Counted from the stretch's first letter, positions 6,723-15,638 are shown. The stretch: DNA of 23,215 bases from CG10-46-32 sp964606465 (GCA_964606465.1 CAZSGI010000006.1:1-23215); one strand, 5' to 3'. The notes: generated by a model from the sequence alone, not told the origin. Program-made: numbers and translations.

Positions 6723-7887
6723 AAGACTTCGTGCCGCCCGCTGCTTCCAAAACGTTCAACGTTTCCCGCGCGGCGTTCTCCCATGAAAAGTGAACCGTTC
6801 GCTCGAGCCCCCTGGCGCGCAACGCCTTCCCGACGGCGGGTTGGTTCAGAATCGCGCGCATGGCAAACAAGAGCTCGTCAACGCGGTGCGGGTTCACCAG
6901 GAGCGCGGCGTCTCCGGCCACCTCGCCCACGGACGCGGTGGCCGACGCGACCACCGGAACGCCGCACGCGAACGCTTCCAGCACCGGGAAGCCGAACCCC
7001 TCGTAAAAGCTCGGGTACGCGACGACGGATGCGAGCGAGTAGAGCGCGGGAACGTCGTCCGCCCGGGCTTCGGGTACGACGTGTATTCTATCACGGAACG
7101 GCGAACGGCGCACGGCGGCGAGCAGCGCGCCGCCCTTCCACCCGCGGTGCCCGGCGAAGAGCAGCCGGACGTCCGCAACCGACGCACCGGAGCGCTCGAG
7201 CAACCGTTCGAACGCTGCGAGCGTGGCGAGGTGGTTCTTGCGCGGCTCGAGTGTTCCGGTCTGCAGGATGTACCGCCCCTCGGGCAGGCCGTACCGCGCG
7301 CGCAGGGCCGTAAGCGCGCTCCGGTCCACCACGGGACGGAAGCGGGAGTCCACGCCCGAGCGGACCGTGGTAACCTTGTCCGGACTCACGCGGTAGCGCG
7401 CGATGACGTCCTGCCGCGTGACGTCGGAAACCGCGATGACGGCGTCCGCCTCCTGGCAGAAGCGCCTCGGACAGAGGAGCGCATGCCACGCCCGCTGCCG
7501 GAGGGTGAAGAACTCGGGAAAAAATTCGTACGAGAGGTCGTGCATGGTGAGCACCACCCTGGTTCTTTCGGACCACGCTCCGTACAGCATGCTCGGGAAA
7601 AACAGCACGTCGCACCCGCCGAGGAGCTCGTCAATCTTGGGCCAGCGCGCAAAGGCGAACGACGCGTTCAGGAACTTGTTCGGGAAGCGGTACCGGCAGA
7701 TCCGCACGTTGGGGGTACGGCCGAGCGCGGAGAGCGCGGCGCTGCGCGCTCCGCGGAACCGGTTCGCGAAGAGCGCGACGCGGTGGCCGCGCGCGAGGGG
7801 GATGAGGTGCTTGAGCACATTGCTCGCGTACACGAACACCCCCCCAGTCCCCTCCTCCAGCACGCGGCAGTCAATTCCTATTCGCAT
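6706..7887 (-). CDS. GT4-family glycosyltransferase (second in cluster)
   Basis: A 393-aa GT4 enzyme with the same expected role as its neighbours. It begins MRIGIDCRVLEEG with a GTGGVFVYA loop. The donor-binding half has LQTGTLEPRKNHLATL and EGFGFPVLE, the E-x7-E motif, followed by AFACGVPVVAS. The ATG at 7887 is chosen for homology and for GGAG 7 nt upstream; the frame is open further upstream (to 8142), but that part is a shadow of the previous gene. The 5' end overlaps the preceding glycosyltransferase gene by 17 nt, and its own 3' end overlaps the next by 17 nt with nearly the same sequence. Confidence 0.92.
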   Translation of the reverse strand: MRIGIDCRVLEEGTGGVFVYASNVLKHLIPLARGHRVALFANRFRGARSAALSALGRTPNVRICRYRFPNKFLNASFAFARWPKIDELLGGCDVLFFPSMLYGAWSERTRVVLTMHDLSYEFFPEFFTLRQRAWHALLCPRRFCQEADAVIAVSDVTRQDVIARYRVSPDKVTTVRSGVDSRFRPVVDRSALTALRARYGLPEGRYILQTGTLEPRKNHLATLAAFERLLERSGASVADVRLLFAGHRGWKGGALLAAVRRSPFRDRIHVVPEARADDVPALYSLASVVAYPSFYEGFGFPVLEAFACGVPVVASATASVGEVAGDAALLVNPHRVDELLFAMRAILNQPAVGKALRARGLERTVHFSWENAARETLNVLEAAGGTKSYAHRN

Positions 7888-8962
7888 AGCGAGACTCCAC
7901 GAAAGCTTTGAGTTCGCGCTGGAACCGCTCCCGCCCAAACTGCTGCGCGTGGGCGCGGATGCGCGCGTGGTCGAACGACCGCCGCTTGGCGCGGATGACG
8001 GCGTCCGCAAGCGACTGCCACGTTTGCTCCTCAAAGAACACGCCCGTCTCCTCCGGAAGCACGGTTTCGAGCGCGCCGCCCGCGCCGTACGCGACAACCG
8101 GCGTGCCGGCCGCCATCGCCTCAATCGCGGATATGCCCGCATCCTCCTCTTGGGGGTGGATAAACGCGAACGCCGATGAGAGCAGCCGCTTCTTGGATCG
8201 CTCGGGCACTGAACCCGTAAAGTAGATGTTCGGCCCGGCGAGTGCCTCGAGCGCCGCGCGCTCTTCCCCGTCCCCCACCACCACGAGCGGCATGTTCAGG
8301 CGGTTGAACGCGCGGATCGCGACATCAACCTTTTTGTACGGCCGCAGGCGCGAAACCAGGATGGCGTAGTTCATGCGCCCGAGGAGGGGGTAGCGGCGCA
8401 CGTCAACCGGCGGGTAGATCACCGCCGCGTCGCGGTTGTAGTAACGCTTAATCCGCGAGGCCACGAACCGCGAGTTCGCGATGAAGTAATCAACGCGCTG
8501 CGCGGCCAGGTAATCCCACATGCGCAGCCGTTGCAGCACGAACGGGAGAATCGTGCGTATGACGCGGCCGCCCCCCACTTCGCTTACGTACGTGTGGCTG
8601 TCGCTCCAGAGGTACCGCGTGGGCGTGTGGCAGTAGCAGATGTGGAGCGCGGAGGCGGACGCGATGGCTCCCTTGGCGAACGCGGACGCGCTCGAGAGCA
8701 CCACGTCGTACCGCGAGAGGTCGAACGACTCAATTGCCGCGGGCATGAATGCGAGGTACCAGCGCAGGTGGCGTACGGAAAACGGGAGCTTCTGGATGAA
8801 AGAAGTGTGGATGTCGAGCGTGTCAAAAAAGGTGCTGATGGTTTTCTTGTCATGCACCAGCGTGTAGAGCGGCGATGCGGGCCAGAGCTCGTGGCACGCG
8901 CTCACCACGCGCTCGGCGCCGCCGATCTGGTTGAGGTGGTCGTGGATGAGCGCGAGCCTCAT
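7871..8962 (-). CDS. WbaZ-like GT4 glycosyltransferase (first in cluster)
   Basis: A 363-aa glycosyltransferase resembling the WbaZ-like GT4 subgroup, several members of which are mannosyltransferases of O-antigen synthesis; the actual sugar is not deducible. It begins MRLALIHDHLNQIGGAERV, has CYCHTPTRYLWS in the N-terminal half, SRLRPYKKVDVAIRAF at the domain junction, and the subgroup motif EEDAGISAIEAMAAGTPVVA with a GGALETV segment. The ATG at 8962 forms an ATGA overlap with the stop of the sugar-transferase gene and has GGGAAGAG upstream, so the two are probably translated together. Confidence 0.92.
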   Translation of the reverse strand: MRLALIHDHLNQIGGAERVVSACHELWPASPLYTLVHDKKTISTFFDTLDIHTSFIQKLPFSVRHLRWYLAFMPAAIESFDLSRYDVVLSSASAFAKGAIASASALHICYCHTPTRYLWSDSHTYVSEVGGGRVIRTILPFVLQRLRMWDYLAAQRVDYFIANSRFVASRIKRYYNRDAAVIYPPVDVRRYPLLGRMNYAILVSRLRPYKKVDVAIRAFNRLNMPLVVVGDGEERAALEALAGPNIYFTGSVPERSKKRLLSSAFAFIHPQEEDAGISAIEAMAAGTPVVAYGAGGALETVLPEETGVFFEEQTWQSLADAVIRAKRRSFDHARIRAHAQQFGRERFQRELKAFVESRYANRN

Positions 8963-10350
8963 ACCGCGCTCTTCCCTTTGAGCACCACCCACGGCGTGCG
9001 CATGAGTATCTGAACGTCAAGCCAGAAGCTCCAGTTTTCTATGTAGAACAGGTCAAGCCGCGCCTCCTCGTTAAAATCCAAATCAGACCTTCCGGAAATC
9101 TGCGCGAGCCCCGTCACCCCCGGCTTGATGGCGAGGAGGCGCTTCTGGTAGCCGGCGTACCTCCCCACCTCCTCGGGCTCGTGGGGCCGCGGCCCCACCA
9201 GGCTCAAATCGCCACGAACGACATTGATGAAGTTCGGGAGCTCATCCATGCTCCACCGGCGCAGGAAGCGCCCGACGCGCGTAACGCGCGGGTCGCGCTT
9301 CATCTTAAAGAGCGGACCGCTCGCGCGTTCGTTGAACAGAGCGAGCTCCCGCTTGCGCTCGTGCGCGCCAGTTACCATTGACCGAAACTTGTACAGCCGA
9401 AACGTCCGGTTGCTCTCGCCCGTGCGGGTGAGCCGGACAAACACTGGACCGCGAGAAGAGAGTTTGATGGCGACCCCCGCCACAAGAAACAGCGGGGCAG
9501 CGAGCGCGAGCGCGAGTATTGCCAGCACCACGTCCGTGACGCGCTTGATGATCCGCCCCCACCCGTCCAGCGGGGTGCGCTTGAGGTGCACCACGGGCAT
9601 GCCGCCCAAATCCGTCACCTCAACATTCGCGCTGGATGCCTCCAGCACGTCCGCGGCGTACGAAAAGTCAAGGTGGTGTTCGCGGCAGAACTCGTACAGC
9701 CGCTTGACCTCGCGCCGCCCGTGGTCGGGCTCGGCGTGAATCACCATGTCGGCCTGGTCGTGCTTTGATACGTTCTCGAGCAACCCGAAAGACGCCTCGT
9801 CAAGCTTCCGGAAGTGCCGCACGACCCGGAATCCGGCGTCCGGATCGTCTCGGAGCGCTCCGATGAGCCGGTACGCGGTTTGCCCGCCGCCGAACACCAC
9901 CACACGCCGGGCGCCGATGTTCTTCCGGTACAGCGAACGCTGCACGGAGCGGATGAGCACGCGCCCGATAAACACGAACGCCGCGGCTGATACGAATCCG
10001 GCGAGCACGATGAAACGCGAGCCGAAGAGCTCGTGCCGGAAGAAGATGAACAGCACGATTTCCACGAGCCCCAACGAGCAGCCCACCACAATCCGCGCGA
10101 GCTCATGGATGTACCGGCGGTTCGTCTGGATGGCGTACATGCCGGCGAGGGCGAACGCGGGAAGCCACAGGAGCGCGACCACGGCCGCGATGCGCGCGTA
10201 CTCGCCGAGCGAAATTTCAAACACCACGGGCCGCACGTCGCGCAGAAACGTCTGGTACCGCAAAAAGTACACCAAAAGCGCGGCGAGCACAACCATGGCG
10301 TAATCAACCGGAACCAGCAAGAATGAGAACAGCAATTCAGAGCGTTTCAT
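8959..10350 (-). CDS. Polyprenyl-phosphate sugar-1-phosphate transferase
   Basis: A 463-aa priming enzyme of the bacterial sugar transferase (WbaP/WcaJ-type) family. Such enzymes transfer a sugar-1-phosphate from a nucleotide sugar to undecaprenyl phosphate, starting a lipid-linked glycan. Four N-terminal helices (about 8-30, 52-72, 84-104, 112-134) precede a Rossmann-like segment (VVVFGGGQ at 150-157). The catalytic part begins with KRVTDVVLAI near 269 and has KFRSM (321-325), DPRVTRVGRFLRRWS (353-367), the catalytic Asp-Glu pair in DELPN (369-373), VGPRP (385-389) and KPGVTGLAQISGR (409-421). Length and motif order are complete. It is first in a run of four overlapping genes. The region before the start has a TATATT only 4 nt from the ATG, so the promoter is uncertain. 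Confidence 0.95.
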   Translation of the reverse strand: MKRSELLFSFLLVPVDYAMVVLAALLVYFLRYQTFLRDVRPVVFEISLGEYARIAAVVALLWLPAFALAGMYAIQTNRRYIHELARIVVGCSLGLVEIVLFIFFRHELFGSRFIVLAGFVSAAAFVFIGRVLIRSVQRSLYRKNIGARRVVVFGGGQTAYRLIGALRDDPDAGFRVVRHFRKLDEASFGLLENVSKHDQADMVIHAEPDHGRREVKRLYEFCREHHLDFSYAADVLEASSANVEVTDLGGMPVVHLKRTPLDGWGRIIKRVTDVVLAILALALAAPLFLVAGVAIKLSSRGPVFVRLTRTGESNRTFRLYKFRSMVTGAHERKRELALFNERASGPLFKMKRDPRVTRVGRFLRRWSMDELPNFINVVRGDLSLVGPRPHEPEEVGRYAGYQKRLLAIKPGVTGLAQISGRSDLDFNEEARLDLFYIENWSFWLDVQILMRTPWVVLKGKSAV

Positions 10351-10354
10351 GTGG

Positions 10355-10360
10355 AATATA
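10355..10360 (-). promoter_or_regulatory. Possible -10 box of glycan cluster
   Basis: TATATT on the minus strand, only 4 nt from the ATG at 10350. No good -35 is visible at 16-18 bp. If used, the mRNA would be essentially leaderless. Confidence 0.3.
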
Positions 10361-10399
10361 CTCTAGCACTTATGAGCCGAACATCAAAGTATGGTAAAC

Positions 10400-10433
10400 A
10401 AAACTTGACACATTTGGCAAGTTTTGATAATAT
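10400..10433 (+). promoter_or_regulatory. rnpB promoter with overlapping dyad
   Basis: TTGACA at 10405-10410, 17 bp, then TAATAT at 10428-10433. The expected start is near 10440, about 12 nt before the P1 helix. A perfect inverted repeat, AAAACTTG (10400-10407) and CAAGTTTT (10418-10425), covers the -35 and most of the spacer. Confidence 0.75.
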
Positions 10434-10448
10434 ACCAAAAATCGCACC

Positions 10449-10872
10449 TTTGCAATGGACAGGAAGACCAGGCAATCGCCCGCCATAGCCTCGCGCGAAG
10501 GCGGGAGGAAAGTCCGAACACCCCCGCCTCACCGGCGGGACAAGGGTAATCGGTAACACCGACCGGTATACGTAATTCTATGAGGAGTCTCTCGAGAATT
10601 CTCATAGGAATACCAAGCCAGGGCACGTGCAACAGAAAGCATACCGCCTAAGTCCGCAAGGACCGGCAAGGTTGAAATCGTGGGGTAAGAGCCCACGCGT
10701 TCGCGCGGTGACGCGCGAAAAGAGGTAAACCCTACCCGGTGAAAGGGCGCATAAATGGTAGCCCGTTAGAACGTACGAGCAATCATACGTCTAGATAGAT
10801 GATTGCCGCCGGTTTTGCTACGGCAGAACCGGAACGGAATTCGGCTTATCGGTTTTCCTGTCCATTGCAAGC
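10449..10872 (+). ncRNA. rnpB: RNase P RNA, bacterial type A
   Basis: Catalytic RNA of RNase P, which removes 5' leaders from pre-tRNAs. The ends form the P1 helix: GCAATGGACAGG (10452-10463) is exactly complementary to CCTGTCCATTGC (10857-10868). The universal core is present in order: GGAGGAAAGTCCGAACACC near 10503-10521 (5' strand of P4), ACAGAAAGCATACCGCC near 10631-10647, GGGGTAAGAGCCCAC near 10682-10696, and ACGGAATTCGGCTTATCGG near 10834-10852. An extended hairpin (TTCTATGAG/CTCATAGGAA) lies in the specificity domain. It is the only plus-strand gene, with its own promoter and terminator. Exact mature ends are inferred from P1. Confidence 0.96.
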
Positions 10873-10880
10873 GTGCAACC

Positions 10881-10913
10881 AAAAAGCTGACCTTTTGCGG
10901 GTCAGACTTTTTT
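10881..10913. terminator. Bidirectional terminator shared by rnpB and rnhA
   Basis: CTGACC (10887-10892) pairs with GGTCAG (10900-10905). On the plus strand it is followed by AC and six T; on the minus strand the hairpin is followed by CTTTTT. The flanking A and T runs make it work in either direction. The stop codon of rnhA lies inside the hairpin. Confidence 0.85.
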
Positions 10914-11303
10914 ATCCAATGCCTGGTTCACGAGCGCGTCCGCTCGTTTATTTTTTACGCGCGGAATGTGTTTGGCGGAGTGTGATTTGAAGGTTTGGAG
11001 CAGGTTCCACGCTTTGACGAAGAGCGGCTGCAGCCCTTTGTCACGCACCTTGTACTCGCCTTTGAGTTGTTTGATGATGAGCTCGCTGTCCATGGCAATA
11101 TTGACTGAACTGGCACCGAGTTTTTTTGCTTCTTCAAGCCCTCGGATGAACGCGCGATACTCGGCCTGGTTGTTGGTGGCGCTGCCGATGTATTCGGAAA
11201 TTTCGCGCACGGTCGTGCGCTTCTCGTCAGAAATCACCACACCAATCCCGGCAGGACCGGGATTGCCTCGCGCTCCTCCGTCTGTGTGAATAGATAGTTT
11301 CAT
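10902..11303 (-). CDS. rnhA: Ribonuclease HI
   Basis: A 133-aa RNase HI, which cuts RNA in RNA-DNA hybrids. All four metal-binding residues are visible: D8 in HTDGGARGNPG, E48 in NNQAEYRA, D72 in AMDSEL and D122 in NKRADALVNQ. It is a compact form without an extra N-terminal hybrid-binding domain. It lies 36 nt after recJ, probably on the same transcript; no Shine-Dalgarno site is visible before the ATG. It converges on rnpB and shares its terminator. Confidence 0.95.
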   Translation of the reverse strand: MKLSIHTDGGARGNPGPAGIGVVISDEKRTTVREISEYIGSATNNQAEYRAFIRGLEEAKKLGASSVNIAMDSELIIKQLKGEYKVRDKGLQPLFVKAWNLLQTFKSHSAKHIPRVKNKRADALVNQALDKKV

Positions 11304-11339
11304 TTGGAGGGATGATTGCCCGAACCTAAAACGACCTCG

Positions 11340-13034
11340 TTATTCTTTCTTAATAGCAACAACCTTGAGCTGGATGTCGCGCCTGCCGTTCCACTCGTTC
11401 ACCTCAATGGTGTACACCACATCAATCAAATCGTCCTGGTTCAAGGTGCCGTGGAAGTACTGGCCAAACCCGAATGCCACGGCTTGATGCAGGGTTCCGC
11501 CTTGACGGAGCTTGATGCGCATGTGCTGCCCCTCCTGCCCCATCAAGAAAACATCAGCAACGCGGAGGCCGTAGGAAATGAATTTCGGGGTAGGGTTTCC
11601 CACTCCGTGCGGTTCAAGTTTTTTCAAAAGTAGAACGAGCTCCCAGTCAACCTGGTTTAACGAAAGCTCCATATCAATGTCCAGGGATTTGACTAAATCT
11701 TTCTCTGAAAGCTTTGCGTCCGCGATCGCATTGAGCTTCGCGATGAAATCATCCAAAACGTCCGCCCGCTTCAGCGTGAACCCGCACGCGCCCTCATGCC
11801 CGCCGAAGCGTTCCAGGTACTCGCTGGCCTCGGCCAGGGCTTGGGTGATGTTGAACCCGGGAATGCTCCGGCCCGAGCCGACCAAGCCTTTTTCGGACCG
11901 TGTGACCACGAGCGAGGGGCGAAAGAATTGCTCCGTGATTCTGCCTGAAACAAGCCCGACAACTCCAAGGGGCCAATCCTCGCCCTTTGCAAGGAGAACC
12001 TTGGCCGGAAGCTGGCCTTTGACCTGTGCTTCGGCTTCTTTGGTGATGCGCACGGTTTCTGACTGGCGCTCCCTATTCGTCTGGTTCAACGACTCCGCAA
12101 GTTCTGCGGCGCGGCCGCTATCCGCGGTCTCAAGCAGCTCAAACGCGGTCGAGGCGTGGTCAATCCTGCCAGCCGCGTTCAGGCGCGGCGCGACCATAAA
12201 CCCTATTTCGTACGTGCCCAAGCGTTCCGGATCAATCTGCGCGCCCGAGAGGAGCGACTGCAGGCCCGCCCTCTTGGTTTTGCCCAGCACTTTCAAGCCA
12301 AACGCCACGAACACGCGGTTCTCACCTTTGAGCTCCATCATGTCAGCCACGGTCGCGATGGCGACCAAATCCAAAAACCATTTTTCGCGACCCGCGGGAA
12401 GCTCAAATGATTTCCACAGCGCAGACGCGAATTTGAATGCGACTCCGCACGCGGCCAGGCCCTGAAAGGGATAGGTTTCGTCCGCGAGGTGCGGGTTCAG
12501 GAACGCGGCAACATCTTGGGGAAGCGCGGGGGGCTCTTCGTGGTGGTCGCAGATGATGACATCCAGTCCTTTTGACCGCGCGTACGCAACTTCGGCAACC
12601 GCCGAGGTGCCGCAATCCACGGTGATGAGGAGTTGAGCGCCCTGGGCCGCGATGTAATCCAAGGCACCATTGTTGAGGCCGTAGCCTTCTTTTTCGCGGT
12701 GCGGCAGGTACACCGCTGCGTTCGTGACGCCGCACAGCCGCAACGTTTCAACCAAAAGCACTGACGACGTGACCCCGTCAGCGTCGTAATCCCCGTACAC
12801 GAACACGGTTTGGTTCTCCTCGCGCGCAACTTTGACGCGGTCAACCGCTTTCTGCATGTCCCGGAACAGGAACGGATCGTGCAGATTTTCGTACGTTGGG
12901 TTCAAAAACTCGTCAACATCCTGTCTTGACGTGATGCCGCGATTGGAGAGCAACTGCAAAATAACCCGATTGACATCGGGAAATTCTGCGGCAAGACCCT
13001 CGTCAATTGCCTCCGAAACCTTCCCGTTACGCAT
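11340..13034 (-). CDS. recJ: Single-stranded-DNA-specific exonuclease RecJ
   Basis: A 564-aa 5'-3' single-strand DNA exonuclease of the DHH superfamily, used in recombination and repair. Catalytic elements are present: GDYDADG at 81-87, TVDCGTS around 138-144, DHH at 163-165, then the DHHA1 element FGGHEGACGF and a C-terminal OB-like region. Length is close to the 577 aa of the E. coli enzyme. The ATG at 13034 overlaps the end of the upstream membrane protein gene by 8 nt. Confidence 0.96.
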   Translation of the reverse strand: MRNGKVSEAIDEGLAAEFPDVNRVILQLLSNRGITSRQDVDEFLNPTYENLHDPFLFRDMQKAVDRVKVAREENQTVFVYGDYDADGVTSSVLLVETLRLCGVTNAAVYLPHREKEGYGLNNGALDYIAAQGAQLLITVDCGTSAVAEVAYARSKGLDVIICDHHEEPPALPQDVAAFLNPHLADETYPFQGLAACGVAFKFASALWKSFELPAGREKWFLDLVAIATVADMMELKGENRVFVAFGLKVLGKTKRAGLQSLLSGAQIDPERLGTYEIGFMVAPRLNAAGRIDHASTAFELLETADSGRAAELAESLNQTNRERQSETVRITKEAEAQVKGQLPAKVLLAKGEDWPLGVVGLVSGRITEQFFRPSLVVTRSEKGLVGSGRSIPGFNITQALAEASEYLERFGGHEGACGFTLKRADVLDDFIAKLNAIADAKLSEKDLVKSLDIDMELSLNQVDWELVLLLKKLEPHGVGNPTPKFISYGLRVADVFLMGQEGQHMRIKLRQGGTLHQAVAFGFGQYFHGTLNQDDLIDVVYTIEVNEWNGRRDIQLKVVAIKKE

Positions 13035-13668
13035 GATGGCGCTGCGAGAGCCTCCGGTACACCCAGCCCGTTGCGAGCATGGTGGTGGGAATGCTCCAGA
13101 GCAACCCGACCCCGAGCGCGGCGATGCCGAGGATGTTGACCCCGAGCGCGGCGAGCCACAGCAGGACCAAATTCCAGAACGTTCCGCGCGTCATGCGCCA
13201 GCTCTCTTTGAGCGCCGCGACGGGGCCGAGCTCTCGATCAACGATCAGGTACAGGTACAGCTGGAACCGAACCGCGAAGACGACTCCCGGGACCACGAGG
13301 AGCACCAACCCGGCAATCACCAGCAACCCGTAGAGAAGCGAGCCGAAAAAGTAGCCCACCACAAACCGCACGCCGTCAAAGAAATCCTCCAGGCTCGCCG
13401 GACGGCCGTCCACGAGCGCGAGCACGATCCGGACGAGCCCGACGGAAACCACGAGCTGCAGCACCCAGAACGCGACGCCGGCGAGTGCGAAGAGGAGCAC
13501 CGCGAGCGTGGGCAGCTCGGTCCGGTCAAAGCTCTCCATGATCACGGCCGGCCCGTACGCGACCAACAGCATGATGGCGATAATTTGCAGAAAAAACCAG
13601 AAGCGCTTCCGGGCGACCCTCCACCCGAACGCGAGCGCCTCGGTGACGGAAAATAGTGCAGTGCTCAT
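13027..13668 (-). CDS. Polytopic membrane protein of unknown function
   Basis: A 213-aa very hydrophobic protein with about five or six predicted membrane helices. The segment LVVPGVVFAVRFQLYLYLIVDRELGPVAALKESWRM-like core (near 125-160, shown in part: VPGVVFAVRF, GPVAALKESW) is the hallmark seen in DUF975/YciC-like and related glycerophosphodiester-phosphodiesterase membrane-domain proteins, whose role is unknown. It lies 51 nt after the PfkB gene and overlaps recJ by 8 nt. No Shine-Dalgarno site is visible before the ATG at 13668. Confidence 0.85.
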   Translation of the reverse strand: MSTALFSVTEALAFGWRVARKRFWFFLQIIAIMLLVAYGPAVIMESFDRTELPTLAVLLFALAGVAFWVLQLVVSVGLVRIVLALVDGRPASLEDFFDGVRFVVGYFFGSLLYGLLVIAGLVLLVVPGVVFAVRFQLYLYLIVDRELGPVAALKESWRMTRGTFWNLVLLWLAALGVNILGIAALGVGLLWSIPTTMLATGWVYRRLSQRHHA

Positions 13669-13719
13669 ACGAATTCGTTACTTTTTGTCTTGCTCTTTGG
13701 TTTCTAACGCAGGCATTTT

Positions 13720-14727
13720 CTAGACATACGAGAGTTTGTGGCTGCGCTTTTTGATGGCGCGGGCGAGCTCGCGTGCGGAGAGGAGGGCGTCCTGGGCGCC
13801 GACTTTGCAGATCACGGATTCGGCGTTGGTGATTCCCGCGTCGAGCGCGTACGCCACATCGTTGCGGGCAAAGAGCCCGGCTACAAACCCGGAGCCGAAC
13901 GCATCCCCGGCGCCGGTCGGCTCCATGGCTCTGATTGACGAGTCGGCGGTCATCTTGAGCATGGTGTCTCCGTCCGCGTAGTACGCGCCTGCCAAGCCGT
14001 CGCTCACCACCACGCGTTCGGGCCCCGCGGAACGCAGCGCGCGCAAGAGCGTTTTCACGTCGCCGCCGCCGACAAGCTCCAGTGCCTCGTCGTGGTTGAC
14101 GTTGAACACCGAGCACGCCTTCATGAACGGCTTGAGCGCGGCGAGCCCCGCCTTGAGCTGGAGCGAACCCGGGTTCCAGGCCCACCGGATGCCGCGCGTT
14201 CTGACGACTGACACGATGTCGGCAAGCTCTTTTTTCCACCCCTTCCCCGCGAGCGCGGACGTGTAGTACCACGCGGCGGAGGCGATTGAGGGCGCGGAAG
14301 GAGAAAAGTTATTCGCGCCGCTTGCGCCCCGCTCGGTGAGCGCCACGCGATCCTGCTCTTTTTCTCCGGCAACGAGCAGCACCGAGAAAGCGGTCGGAAG
14401 GACGGCGTCGCGCCGCACGAACGATCCTGCGACACCCTCGCGCCTGAAGACGTCAACCACGCAGTCGCCGTCCGCGTCCTGCCCCACGCGCACCACGGCT
14501 GCGGTTCGCAAGCCGAGCCGCGCGAACGAAACCGCGGCGTTGGCGCCGCCCCCGCCGACCGTGCGCGCCGAACGCGTCACGTCAATCTTTGCCCCGTGCT
14601 CGAGCGCCACGAGCTTTCTGCGCCTGGGGTCGCGCGCGGGGTTCACAATCACGGGCGCGTCCGAGGGAGAGAGGAAGAGGAACGTGTCCCGAACCGCGGA
14701 ACCGATGGTGATGACATCGTACTTCAT
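13720..14727 (-). CDS. PfkB-family carbohydrate kinase
   Basis: A 335-aa kinase of the ribokinase/PfkB family, which phosphorylates a sugar or nucleoside with ATP. The N-terminal signature TVGGGGANAAVSFARLG is at 56-72 and the C-terminal signature PTGAGDAFGSGFVAG at 270-284, with D275 as the expected catalytic base. Substrate cannot be assigned. The ATG at 14727 overlaps the corA stop as ATGA, which fixes the start; the frame is open upstream to 14799, but those residues belong to a shadow of corA. Confidence 0.93.
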   Translation of the reverse strand: MKYDVITIGSAVRDTFLFLSPSDAPVIVNPARDPRRRKLVALEHGAKIDVTRSARTVGGGGANAAVSFARLGLRTAAVVRVGQDADGDCVVDVFRREGVAGSFVRRDAVLPTAFSVLLVAGEKEQDRVALTERGASGANNFSPSAPSIASAAWYYTSALAGKGWKKELADIVSVVRTRGIRWAWNPGSLQLKAGLAALKPFMKACSVFNVNHDEALELVGGGDVKTLLRALRSAGPERVVVSDGLAGAYYADGDTMLKMTADSSIRAMEPTGAGDAFGSGFVAGLFARNDVAYALDAGITNAESVICKVGAQDALLSARELARAIKKRSHKLSYV

Positions 14728-15638
14728 ACCCAGTCTTTGCGCCTGAAAACGGCGAGCGACGTAACGATAATCAGGAACAGAACGCCGAAAACCAGCCACA
14801 GGGCGTTCGGGTGGTTCACGAACGGCAAGCTCTGGACGTTCATGCCGTAGAACCCGGTCAATAAGGTCATGGGTAGGAGCGAAACCGAAATCACGGTCAA
14901 GAGTTTAATCACGTCGTTCGTGCGCTGCGAGATGAGGGACTCGTTTACGTTGTGCAGCGTGTTCATCACCTCCACGTTGCCCGCGGTGATGGCCTGCAGC
15001 CGGTTGAGCGTATCGTGGATGTCGTCAAAGTACACGGACAGAGCCTTTTTCAGGTACGGCTTGTCGGATGTCACCAGCGACAAGAGCACCACGAGCTGGG
15101 GATCCACGATGCGGCGCAACCGGATGAGGTTGCGCCGCGTGAGCGCAATCCGCCACACCGTGCCCTTGGACGTCGCTTCACTGTAAATCTCATCCTCAAT
15201 GTCGTTCATCTGCTCGCTGATCCGGCGCACCACGCCCCACGACGATTCGGTGAACATGCTGAGCAGCTTGTACAGGAAAAAAGCGGCTCCCCTGCCCATC
15301 ATCTCCTCGCGGTACCCGTCATCCGAACTGACGTGCTCGTAGACGTCCTGCAACTTATTCGGCTCGCCCTTGCACACCGTAACCACGTAGCTCTCGGAGA
15401 GGAACACGTCGAGCTCAAACACGTGGATGCGGCCTTCTTCGCCCGAGTAGCTCGGGAAGTGGAAAATCGCAAACAGGTAATCGTTGTAAAAGTCAACCTT
15501 GGGCTGCTGCGGGCCGTTGGAGAGGTCTTCGATGTCCAGCGGGTGGAACGCAAAATCTTTTTCAAGCTTTGCGACGGCTCCCTCGCTGTTCTTGCCGACG
15601 TAGTGCCACGTCGTTTTTTTGTGGGTAATGGTTTTCAT
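14724..15638 (-). CDS. corA: CorA-family magnesium transporter
   Basis: A 304-aa divalent cation channel, expected to import Mg2+ or Co2+. The family GMN motif is present in TGFYGMNVQSLPF after the first C-terminal helix, followed by a second helix and a short basic tail ending RRKDWV. The N-terminal two thirds form the cytoplasmic funnel. Length is typical. The start has AGGA 4 nt upstream. It lies 22 nt after the TSP3/PKD gene and overlaps the PfkB gene by 4 nt. Confidence 0.95.
   Translation of the reverse strand: MKTITHKKTTWHYVGKNSEGAVAKLEKDFAFHPLDIEDLSNGPQQPKVDFYNDYLFAIFHFPSYSGEEGRIHVFELDVFLSESYVVTVCKGEPNKLQDVYEHVSSDDGYREEMMGRGAAFFLYKLLSMFTESSWGVVRRISEQMNDIEDEIYSEATSKGTVWRIALTRRNLIRLRRIVDPQLVVLLSLVTSDKPYLKKALSVYFDDIHDTLNRLQAITAGNVEVMNTLHNVNESLISQRTNDVIKLLTVISVSLLPMTLLTGFYGMNVQSLPFVNHPNALWLVFGVLFLIIVTSLAVFRRKDWV

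Noticed and set aside
10347..10632. Minus-strand open frames across the rnpB 5' half
   Set aside because: They overlap the conserved RNase P RNA core and its promoter.
13678..13716. 12-codon minus-strand ORF between the PfkB and membrane-protein genes
   Set aside because: Too short to judge, no Shine-Dalgarno site, and no other support.
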